From an uncultured Agitococcus sp. (GTDB lineage: Bacteria > Pseudomonadota > Gammaproteobacteria > Pseudomonadales > Moraxellaceae): a stretch of DNA of 12,967 nucleotides. Positions within the stretch are counted from its first letter, which is position 1; each line of letters starts with the position of its first letter. The position numbers were made by a program, and so were the translations under genes. The DNA is taken from assembly GCF_937920075.1 (NCBI RefSeq), contig NZ_CALETI010000160.1, positions 1 through 12,967 of the forward strand, in the 5' to 3' direction. The notes below the pieces were generated by a model. That model did no database searches. It was not told the origin of the DNA and saw only the letters and a program-made list of their open reading frames with translations. Below, one piece after another: positions 6,682 to 12,967 of this stretch.

Positions 6682-9429
6682 TTATTTATCTTCATAACGT
6701 TGATGTTTAAAGAACACACCGCTGTCACCAAAGGCAGAGACAATCAATGGCGAGGTTAACTCTAATTCACCAATTTTCTTCGCACTGGCACGACGTTGTT
6801 GTGCATAACTTAAATTGGTAGATGGAATAATAGAAGTTTTAATTTCCATTGAAGTTGCGTAAACATCATAGAGTTTTGAACCTGCACCTAAAGTCGCTAA
6901 GTCATAACGGAAGTCATGTGCTGCCGTAGAAAACTTGGTTTTTACTTCGGGACGTGGCACAAAATAAATTTGTGTGGGGGCTTTAGGCGTCAACACTGGC
7001 ACACCTTTTTGCGTGATCTCGGCCATATCGTTCATGACCACTAAAGTAGGTTTAGTAGATACCGCAGAGAACAATGCCGTTGTGCCTAAGGTTTCATTAG
7101 CTTCTGGTGACACGTAGTTAGATAACTCGTTAGCAAAGAAGTTATGATTTTGTCCTTGACCCGATAAGGTATATAACGCAGAAACGTTTTCTGATGGTTT
7201 GCCATCGACTAAGGCTTTCCATGCTAAACCGGGTGCAAAACCACGATCAGAGGGTAAACCTGTTACGGATAAACGTAATAAACCATAGTCAGAGCCTTGG
7301 AATAACCCTGTATACCCATTATTGGCAACAGGAATAAACTTCACTTTAGCCATTGCCCCATATGGATGAATCGGCTTTTTGTAACCTGCTGGCGCAACAT
7401 CGGTACGCGTTTGCACTTTTTTCCACAAGATAGAACTAATTAAACCACCAATATCCACAGGAACTAAATTGGGCATCGTAGTTTTGTACTGAGTACGTTG
7501 TGCGCCATTGACCCATAAATGATCGGCTTTGGCTTGAGCAGACCATTTTTCGTAGTCAGCAGGCATATTTAAGCCCCAAGGTTTAAAGGCATTTTCCATA
7601 CCTACTAAACTAGCCGCTAACTGAGGATGGTGACGTTTAATCACATCAACCATCGTGGTGTTTTCTACCCAAGCATAACCTTCTGGGGTATAAACGGTTG
7701 GCGTATAGTCTTTAGTAAAGAAACGGTCGGTCATTAAACGACGAGAAGCATTCAAAATAAAGATTTGGAATGCGGTTTCACCAAAAGCAAAGCCATCAGG
7801 ACGTACGGTCTCAGCCATCATCCCTACTAAGGTATCAATCTTTTCAATGTCGTTGCTATACACACGTTTTAAGTTGGCTAAAGCGGCTGGTTCTGTGGTT
7901 AAGTCTTCAAACTTAGTAATGGGATTTAAGCCAATTTGACGACGGAATTGGTTGTAACGCGGCACACCACGTTCACGATCACGCAAAATATCGGTGGTTG
8001 CTAAGTCAATATTACCAACGACAGGAATAGACAAATTACGTAAGAAGTTTGGATAGTTGTTTAAGGTTAACGAACCTGGGTTAGTAATACCAAAGGAATA
8101 CCATAAACGATCTGGGCTTTCGCTGGTTAACATGGACTCGGCATTACGATCACGAGTGTTTTCGACAGGCACTGACTTGCTCACTACGTTTGAGCCAATA
8201 TCATAAATATCCACTTTGTCGCGCATTAACGGGTGCATACGATATACCGCAACAAATTCTTCGGTTAAGGTATAAGGCACACCATAATTGTTAGGATTAG
8301 CCGAACCAACCAAACCTGCAATCGCGTGGTCTAAAGTGCCACTACCGACTGTACCTGCAATATCGGTATTAGCCCCTAAGAAGGTTTTAAGCCATGAGTC
8401 AGTTTTGGCTAAATCTTCATACCATTTACGGGTTTCGGCTTGATATTTGTCACGGCCATTGGCATTACCAATTAACCCCCACCAGTTTGCGTACATCGCA
8501 CGTTCGGTAACTGGGTTAGCAATCACCGCAGGAGTCCATTCAACGGTGTGAATTTTGGCCATTAAAGCAGAGTTAACTAAACGAGCTTTGTCATATAACC
8601 ATTGATCGGTAGCATTTGGATACTTTTGTTTTAATGCGGTGGCAATGGCATTATGCTCTTTGGTGAAAATTTGATGGAGCATACTAATCCCCACCCACCA
8701 GTTTTCGTTAAAGCCAGTAATCGGTTTGCCACTTAATAACTCAGTTGGTAATGTCCCATCGGCATTAATTTTTAATTTACCATCAACAAAAGAGCGTACT
8801 TTGTCATTTTGGGCTTTGCTGCTACCGTATAATTGAGAGCCGTCCCACCAGTGAGTATTGTGGTTACGGTAGGTATTAACCTTGCCTGCATCGGCGGCAG
8901 TGCGGCTTGGGTCTGCCTGAGTGCGGCGTACATTTAATGTGCCACTGCCCATGCTATCACCCGCAGGCAATGGCACTTTAATTGGGTTTGTGCTTTGATT
9001 TTCGCCGTGGTCAACCCAGTCATGCACCATAAACTGAATCCATGAGGCGGCGATAAAGTTAAGGCTAGGTGCAGGTTTAAACTCACCGCGAGCTAATAAA
9101 GTATTACTGACTTCGCGAGGATTAGGGCTTAATAAAGTATTGGCTTCGGTTTCGCCTGCCGTATAAGCAGGGTTCACATTACGACCAAAACGCACATAAG
9201 CGGATCCTTCGGCAGGATTGCTTAAAATGTTACACGTCCCATCTTCGGTACGCGCTGTTTTACTGCGTTCATCACAAACAATATTTTTATTGAGTTTGGG
9301 GTAATCCTCCAAATCAAACATATTGTTTTTTAATAATTCACTGCGTTCGGCTGCTAAAGTTAGCAAACCAGCAGCGATCCCCAAAGTGCCAAACTTTGTC
9401 CAAGCTGGCCATGTCACCCAAATTGCCAT
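6682..9429 (-). CDS. fatty-acid alpha-dioxygenase-like haem protein (animal peroxidase superfamily) with C-terminal extension
   Basis: A 915-residue protein with a peroxidase/cyclooxygenase-fold domain at about 60-619. Its motifs match plant alpha-dioxygenases rather than myeloperoxidases: RTEDGTCN and FGRNV; distal haem H136 with Q132 in IQFMVHDW; WWDGSQLYG (194-202); KEHNAI; H294 and T299 in KIHTVEWT; Y396 and proximal H399 in EEFVAVYRMH; RDRERGVPRYN; and ASRRL..DRFF (561-571). Known family members oxidise fatty acids to 2(R)-hydroperoxy acids, which decarboxylate to aldehydes one carbon shorter. A short hydrophobic segment (about 13-27) suggests export or a membrane anchor, and only two cysteines occur (C52, C66). 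About 50 residues separate GLIG (318-321) from GLVG (372-375), which appears longer than in plant enzymes. Residues 620-915 form an extra domain of unknown role. The ATG at 9429 has GAGGA 7 bases upstream. Family is strongly supported; substrate and activity are inferred. Confidence 0.9.
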   Translation of the reverse strand: MAIWVTWPAWTKFGTLGIAAGLLTLAAERSELLKNNMFDLEDYPKLNKNIVCDERSKTARTEDGTCNILSNPAEGSAYVRFGRNVNPAYTAGETEANTLLSPNPREVSNTLLARGEFKPAPSLNFIAASWIQFMVHDWVDHGENQSTNPIKVPLPAGDSMGSGTLNVRRTQADPSRTAADAGKVNTYRNHNTHWWDGSQLYGSSKAQNDKVRSFVDGKLKINADGTLPTELLSGKPITGFNENWWVGISMLHQIFTKEHNAIATALKQKYPNATDQWLYDKARLVNSALMAKIHTVEWTPAVIANPVTERAMYANWWGLIGNANGRDKYQAETRKWYEDLAKTDSWLKTFLGANTDIAGTVGSGTLDHAIAGLVGSANPNNYGVPYTLTEEFVAVYRMHPLMRDKVDIYDIGSNVVSKSVPVENTRDRNAESMLTSESPDRLWYSFGITNPGSLTLNNYPNFLRNLSIPVVGNIDLATTDILRDRERGVPRYNQFRRQIGLNPITKFEDLTTEPAALANLKRVYSNDIEKIDTLVGMMAETVRPDGFAFGETAFQIFILNASRRLMTDRFFTKDYTPTVYTPEGYAWVENTTMVDVIKRHHPQLAASLVGMENAFKPWGLNMPADYEKWSAQAKADHLWVNGAQRTQYKTTMPNLVPVDIGGLISSILWKKVQTRTDVAPAGYKKPIHPYGAMAKVKFIPVANNGYTGLFQGSDYGLLRLSVTGLPSDRGFAPGLAWKALVDGKPSENVSALYTLSGQGQNHNFFANELSNYVSPEANETLGTTALFSAVSTKPTLVVMNDMAEITQKGVPVLTPKAPTQIYFVPRPEVKTKFSTAAHDFRYDLATLGAGSKLYDVYATSMEIKTSIIPSTNLSYAQQRRASAKKIGELELTSPLIVSAFGDSGVFFKHQRYEDK

Positions 9430-9436
9430 TTCTGTG

Positions 9437-9441
9437 TCCTC
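9437..9441 (-). promoter_or_regulatory. ribosome binding site of the alpha-dioxygenase gene
   Basis: Read leftward, GAGGA lies 7 bases before the ATG at 9429. This supports that start, after which the hydrophobic N-terminal segment follows. Confidence 0.8.
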
Positions 9442-9455
9442 ATGGTGTTATTTAG

Positions 9456-9483
9456 GACTAAGTCGTGGTGATTGCACGAAGTC
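9456..9483 (-). other. imperfect hairpin in the dioxygenase leader
   Basis: TCGTG (9463-9467) pairs with CACGA (9475-9479), and GACT (9456-9459) with AGTC (9480-9483), leaving a 3-base bulge and a 7-base loop. It sits 15 bases upstream of the dioxygenase Shine-Dalgarno sequence. A leader structure is possible; no known riboswitch is recognised. Confidence 0.3.
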
Positions 9484-9636
9484 CCCGTGTGGTGTTTCTT
9501 TTTTTAGAATTTGAGAGTGGCTGAATTAGTGATAATCATCTTTGGAGCGAGAGTAGAACCATTGACTTAAACACTAAGATCATCTTCAGTCGGCGCGCAG
9601 TCTAGCAAACCTGAATTTCTATCGAACTATGCTAAA

Positions 9637-9655
9637 GGAGGGGGAGTGGGAGGGG
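9637..9655 (+). other. G-rich polypurine tract
   Basis: Fourteen of 19 bases are G, in runs of 2, 5, 3 and 4, with a single pyrimidine (T9647). Purines extend outward to about 9634-9659. It stands out in AT-rich surroundings, is immediately followed by A/T tracts, and could form a two-tetrad G-quadruplex. Its role is unknown. Confidence 0.4.
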
Positions 9656-9712
9656 AAAATAGTATTTTTTGTAAAAAAATGACATAAAAAAATGTATTTT
9701 GACCATAATCAA

Positions 9713-9729
9713 TTCATAAACTTTATGAA
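9713..9729. promoter_or_regulatory. 17-bp perfect palindrome, operator-like
   Basis: TTCATAAA (9713-9720) and TTTATGAA (9722-9729) are perfect inverted arms around C9721. The size and symmetry suit a dimeric helix-turn-helix regulator. TTGACC (9699-9704) lies just upstream as a possible -35, with the palindrome covering the corresponding -10 region. No regulator is encoded in the window. Confidence 0.4.
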
Positions 9730-9947
9730 AAGTCATAGACAACTACATTTGTTAGACAAACAAGGCTTTTCAGCAAGTGCGGTCAATGGTAGTCTTCACG
9801 CCATTGTGTGATGATAAATTAATTAAGCAGAGATAGTTGTCTAGGGCAACATTACTGCAAAAATAGCAGCAAACGTTTTAGTCTAAATAGTTTGATGTTA
9901 AAAAAGATGGTCTATTGTACAACGATAGAATCAAACAATTGCCAAGC

Positions 9948-9984
9948 CTAAACGCCATTATGCTTGTTACCCATTGACGTTTAG
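9948..9984. repeat. spaced inverted repeat CTAAACG/CGTTTAG
   Basis: CTAAACG (9948-9954) and CGTTTAG (9978-9984) are perfect inverted arms. Pairing continues inward with mismatches (10 of 12 positions, 9948-9959 with 9973-9984). A related half-site, CGTTTTAG, is at 9874-9881. It lies about 80-115 bases upstream of the synthetase start and contains the third CCATTGAC copy. It could be a regulator site. Confidence 0.35.
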
Positions 9985-10061
9985 CCCTTTTTGTATTGCC
10001 TTAAACAGAAAATAAATCTGTGTTGAGCATAATACGTTGTGATTTATGAGGATATAACAAC

Positions 10062-11756
10062 ATGACAGCAAATGCCGAAAAGCAAACTCTTCTTCATTGT
10101 TTACTCTACTGGGAAAAAAATACGCCAAGTGGAATTTATTTAACCCAGCCATTTGGTAATGGTGTTGTTAAAGATTACACGTGGCAACAAGTGGGTAACG
10201 AAGTTAGACGCATTGCTGCCTATATTCAGTCGTTAAATTTACCACCCAAAAGTAATATTGCTTTATTAGGTCGCAACTCAGCCCATTGGATTATGGCTGA
10301 CTTAGCGATTTGGATGTCTGGTCATGTGACTGTACCGTTATATCCAACCCTAAACGGTGAAACTGCCGAATATATTTTTGAACACAGCGAAGCCAAATTA
10401 TTAATTGTTGGCAAAATGGATGGCAAGGCTGATGGTTGGAAAGAAATTAAAACCGTCATTCCTCAAGGTTTACCAATTATTGCTGCACCATTGTCTCCAC
10501 CAGAGTTATCTAGTCAGCCACAATGGGATGATTTAGTTGCTAAAACTGAACCCTTAAAAAATCCAACCATGCCTCAGTTAGACGATATTGCAACCATCGT
10601 TTATACCTCTGGCAGTACAGGCAAACCCAAAGGTGTATTACACAGCTTCCGCACCATGATTGTCATTACCAGTGGCATGGAAGAAATCTGGGGCTTCTCT
10701 AGCAGCGAACGTATGTTGTCATACTTGCCGTTGGCTCACGTTGCCGAGCGTGCCGCTGTCGAAACCATGTCTTTATACTTCGGTTTCCATATTTTCTTCT
10801 CCGAAGGTTTAGAGACCTTCCAAAAAGACTTACAACGCGCCCAACCAACGATTTTCTTCTCTGTACCAAGATTGTGGACGAAGTTCTATTTGGGTGTAAA
10901 CGAGAAGTTACCGCCTAAAAAGCAAAAAATATTATTCAATATTCCAATCTTAAACAAGATCGTTAAGAAGAAGGTTTTAACTCAGTTAGGCATGAACCAC
11001 GTACGTGTTGCCTTAACTGGTTCAGCACCGTTACCACCACAAATTATTGAATGGTATCGTAGTTTAGGTTTAGAGTTATTGGACGTATATGGTATGTCCG
11101 AAAACTTTGCCTACTCTCATGCTTGTAAGCCAAATGAAGTGCGTGTCGGTTATGTGGGGTCAGTTAATCCGGGTGTGTTACATCGTATTGCTGACAATGG
11201 CGAAATTCAGGTAAAAAGCCCAGCACAAATGATTGGCTACTACAAAATGCCTGACAAAATGGCTGAAGAAATGACCGATGATGGTTATTTTAAAACAGGT
11301 GACCGTGGTGAAATTGACGAAAAAGGACGTTTACGCATTACAGGTCGTGTTAAAGAGTTGTTTAAAACCAGTAAGGGTAAATATGTTGCACCAGTACCGA
11401 TTGAAAACAAACTCAACAACCATCCAAAAGTGGAAGTGGTGTGTGTGACAGGTGCAGGTGAGCCTCAACCTTTTGCCTTGTTTATGTTGTCTTTAGATGC
11501 AATTAAAGAGTTAGAAAAAGGTGAATTGGATAAAGAAACCTTAACTAATGAAATTAAAGAGTTGTTGAAAAGCGTAAACAGCACGTTAGAAGACCATGAA
11601 GTGTTGGATTATGTGGTGATCGTGAAAGATCAGTGGACAATGGAAAATGGCTTCTTAACCCCAACCATGAAAATCAAACGTAATGTCATTGAAGATCGTT
11701 ACTTAAAACATGGTGAGCAATGGGTTGCCCAAAAACAAAAAGTTATTTGGGAGTAA
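10062..11756 (+). CDS. long-chain fatty-acid--CoA ligase (AMP-binding, FadD15/short LACS type)
   Basis: A 564-residue ATP-dependent acyl-CoA synthetase of the adenylate-forming superfamily. Visible motifs are the phosphate loop YTSGSTGKPKG (181-191), the LPLAHVAER segment (222-230), YGMSE (343-347), TGDRGEID with D414, ITGRVKELFKTSKGKYVAP (426-444), and LTPTMKIKR, in which K537 aligns with the catalytic lysine. It lacks a signal peptide and is probably cytosolic or membrane-peripheral. The reaction is fatty acid + ATP + CoA to acyl-CoA + AMP + PPi, feeding beta-oxidation or lipid synthesis. Length fits the family. The ATG at 10062 follows GAGGAT at 10048-10053, a spacing of about 8-9 bases. 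It is monocistronic, ends in a clear terminator, and is divergent from the alpha-dioxygenase gene, so both may answer to fatty acids. Chain-length preference cannot be read from the sequence. Confidence 0.93.
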   Translation: MTANAEKQTLLHCLLYWEKNTPSGIYLTQPFGNGVVKDYTWQQVGNEVRRIAAYIQSLNLPPKSNIALLGRNSAHWIMADLAIWMSGHVTVPLYPTLNGETAEYIFEHSEAKLLIVGKMDGKADGWKEIKTVIPQGLPIIAAPLSPPELSSQPQWDDLVAKTEPLKNPTMPQLDDIATIVYTSGSTGKPKGVLHSFRTMIVITSGMEEIWGFSSSERMLSYLPLAHVAERAAVETMSLYFGFHIFFSEGLETFQKDLQRAQPTIFFSVPRLWTKFYLGVNEKLPPKKQKILFNIPILNKIVKKKVLTQLGMNHVRVALTGSAPLPPQIIEWYRSLGLELLDVYGMSENFAYSHACKPNEVRVGYVGSVNPGVLHRIADNGEIQVKSPAQMIGYYKMPDKMAEEMTDDGYFKTGDRGEIDEKGRLRITGRVKELFKTSKGKYVAPVPIENKLNNHPKVEVVCVTGAGEPQPFALFMLSLDAIKELEKGELDKETLTNEIKELLKSVNSTLEDHEVLDYVVIVKDQWTMENGFLTPTMKIKRNVIEDRYLKHGEQWVAQKQKVIWE

Positions 11757-11796
11757 TAGTTTGCATCTTTATTGGTGCTAACTAAGTCGATAAACT

Positions 11797-11829
11797 AAGA
11801 GGCAAACTAGCAATGGTTTGCCTCTTTTT
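11797..11829 (+). terminator. Rho-independent terminator of the acyl-CoA synthetase gene
   Basis: AAGAGGCAAAC (11797-11807) pairs perfectly with GTTTGCCTCTT (11816-11826) around an 8-base loop, and a run of five T ends at 11829. It lies 40 bases past the stop codon and ends only 13 bases before the next start codon. Confidence 0.92.
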
Positions 11830-11842
11830 ATTGGTGGATAAC

Positions 11843-12967
11843 ATGACCGAGTATCGTATTGAGTCGATTGCCTTAAAAAATATTGGTGTATTTGATGATG
11901 TGAAAATTGATTTTCCACCCATTGAATCGGCTGAGGCTGACGAAAAAAAGGCAGAAATTCATTTGTTTACAGGGGCTAATGGTTGTGGCAAAAGTACTTT
12001 GTTGTATGCGTTGGCAGGAGTTTTTGGGGAGGGAAGTCATTCTTTAATTAAACAACGTGTCAAAGACAATGCTTTTATCAGTGTTAATTGGAATAATCGT
12101 TCTTTTAAAATATTAGATAAAAATGATTTTTATGAAGATTTGGAAATAAGTATTAATTATTTGTTGAGAGATTTTTACGTTGGTACATATTCTGGTCGTC
12201 GTACTTTAGAAAAATCAACAACTCATAATATTAGCTCCATGGATATTTCTCAGTCGTTATCTTCTAAAAACAATTTATCTTTTACAGGTAATACCGATAC
12301 TAATCTAATCGCTCAGTGGATTTTAAACAGTTTATCTTCGGCAGCATTGGCAGAGGTTGAAGGTGACAAACAAGCGGCAAAAAACTATCAGTTTGCCGTC
12401 AAAAAAATAGAGCAATTTATTTTTGAGATTTGTCAGTTAGACATTAAGTTTAAAGTACAACACTCACCGTTAACTGTAAAAATTAGCTTAAATAATCAAG
12501 TATTAGATTTTGACGTATTGCCTGATGGCTTAAAATCAATTATCGGTTTGGTTGCTGATTTAGCTTGGCGTTTGGATCGGCTTTCTTGGGCTGAAAAAAG
12601 GAGTATTTTTGACCAAAATATTATTTTATTTTTAGATGAAATTGATATTCATCTACATCCAAAATGGCAGCGTCGAATTTTGCCTGCCATACAAAAATTA
12701 TTACCCAATGCCCAAATTTTTGCTTCTACCCATTCGCCATTTGTGGTTGGCTCGGTAGAAGATGCGTGGATTTATAAACTTCCCGAACAAGGCAAAAAAA
12801 ATTCAGAAATTAAAGCAATTAAATCAAACCCCGCCAAAAGTTACGCATTAATTTTGAATGAAATTTTTGATATAAATCAAGATTTTGGTGAAGAAATTGA
12901 GCAAGATTTAAATCAGTTTTATCAGTATCGTCAATCTTATATGACGAACAAACAGCCTGCTGATAAA
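11843..12967 (+). CDS. AAA/ABC-type ATPase (RecF/PtuA-like), C-terminus beyond window
   Basis: The frame is open for 375 codons from ATG 11843 to the window end, with no stop. It begins with the RecF/SMC-like pattern RIESIALKNIGVFDDVKIDF. Walker A is GANGCGKST (44-52) and a signature-like turn, LPDGLKS, is near 226. Walker B is IILFLDEID (260-268, with E266 as catalytic glutamate), followed by HLHPKWQRRILPAI, and the switch histidine is H297 in ASTHSPF. Residues of about 130-158 are rich in Ser, Asn and Thr. No signal peptide is seen, so it is cytosolic. Proteins of this build include ATPase subunits of defence systems such as Septu (PtuA) and retron-linked ATPases, but also uncharacterised housekeeping ATPases. 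No partner gene is visible. A weak GGTGGAT ribosome site precedes the ATG. The ATPase class is sure; the role is not. Confidence 0.88.
   Translation, partial: MTEYRIESIALKNIGVFDDVKIDFPPIESAEADEKKAEIHLFTGANGCGKSTLLYALAGVFGEGSHSLIKQRVKDNAFISVNWNNRSFKILDKNDFYEDLEISINYLLRDFYVGTYSGRRTLEKSTTHNISSMDISQSLSSKNNLSFTGNTDTNLIAQWILNSLSSAALAEVEGDKQAAKNYQFAVKKIEQFIFEICQLDIKFKVQHSPLTVKISLNNQVLDFDVLPDGLKSIIGLVADLAWRLDRLSWAEKRSIFDQNIILFLDEIDIHLHPKWQRRILPAIQKLLPNAQIFASTHSPFVVGSVEDAWIYKLPEQGKKNSEIKAIKSNPAKSYALILNEIFDINQDFGEEIEQDLNQFYQYRQSYMTNKQPADK

Larger units (their letters stand above)
9559..9978. repeat. CCATTGAC, three dispersed copies in the divergent intergenic region
   Basis: The 8-mer occurs at 9559-9566 (+), 9782-9789 (as GTCAATGG, so minus) and 9971-9978 (+). 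The first two copies also share the preceding A. A partial fourth match, CCATTGTG, is at 9801-9808 and forms the inverted repeat CAATGG/CCATTG with the second copy. The only other copy I noticed in the window is at 7505, inside the dioxygenase gene. The clustering suggests a regulator site, but no factor is identified. Confidence 0.45.
9430..10061. other. 632-bp divergent intergenic regulatory region
   Basis: No believable gene is seen on either strand; open stretches are very short or are antisense tails of the flanking genes. The region holds 5' leaders and presumably promoters for the leftward dioxygenase and rightward synthetase genes. It also holds three copies of CCATTGAC, a 17-bp palindrome, a spaced inverted repeat near the synthetase, a G-rich purine tract and several A/T tracts. 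The 8-bp palindrome TTGTACAA is at 9915-9922, between the arms GTTTGAT (9890-9896) and ATCAAAC (9930-9936). No promoter stands out: TTGACG at 9974 lacks a well-spaced -10, and CATAAT at 10028 lacks a -35. Confidence 0.75.

Noticed and set aside
6682..9429. Reading this gene as a myeloperoxidase-like peroxidase
   Set aside because: The YRMH catalytic Tyr/proximal His, KIHTVEWT and RDRERGVPRYN segments match alpha-dioxygenases much better than peroxidases.
9323..9514. Plus-strand 63-codon frame over the dioxygenase start
   Set aside because: It is mostly antisense to the dioxygenase N-terminus and has no convincing ribosome site or domain.
9974..10035. Sigma70 promoter for the synthetase using TTGACG (9974) or CATAAT (10028)
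   Set aside because: Neither element has a partner box at acceptable spacing, so no promoter was annotated.
9967..10152. Minus-strand 61-codon frame over the synthetase start
   Set aside because: It is antisense to the synthetase N-terminus and leader, with no recognisable protein features.

Overview
The window reads as chromosomal DNA from an AT-leaning Gram-negative gammaproteobacterium. The Moraxellaceae/Pseudomonadales are a reasonable guess, based on the compact layout, the style of the tRNA-Leu gene, the bacterial alpha-2-macroglobulin and the short FadD15-type acyl-CoA synthetase. The species cannot be fixed from the sequence alone. There are five protein genes, two of them cut by the window edges, plus one tRNA gene. 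I see no insertion sequence, CRISPR array, rRNA or phage gene.

Layout. A leftward HD-domain protein (1-462, C-terminus outside the window) is divergent from a very large exported alpha-2-macroglobulin (539-6313) with an intact CLEQ thioester. A tRNA-Leu(UAG) gene with its own promoter and terminator follows (6417-6499). A strong leftward terminator then closes a long minus-strand gene (6682-9429). This encodes a haem dioxygenase of the plant fatty-acid alpha-dioxygenase type, with a C-terminal extension of about 300 residues. A 632-bp intergenic region rich in short repeats and palindromes separates it from a divergent long-chain acyl-CoA synthetase gene (10062-11756), which ends in a clear terminator. 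Fourteen bases beyond that terminator a RecF/ABC-like AAA ATPase gene begins (11843 onward) and runs off the window in frame.

How the genes may work together. The most interesting block is the divergent alpha-dioxygenase / acyl-CoA synthetase pair. Both predicted enzymes use free fatty acids. One would oxidise the alpha carbon, giving 2-hydroperoxy acids and then aldehydes one carbon shorter. The other would activate the acid as a CoA thioester. The shared regulatory region carries three copies of CCATTGAC, a 17-bp palindrome, a spaced inverted repeat and a G-rich purine tract. A common fatty-acid-responsive control is plausible but is inference. The alpha-2-macroglobulin is probably an independent periplasmic protease trap. 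The ATPase at the right edge resembles the ATPase components of several anti-phage systems, but its partner, if any, lies outside the window.
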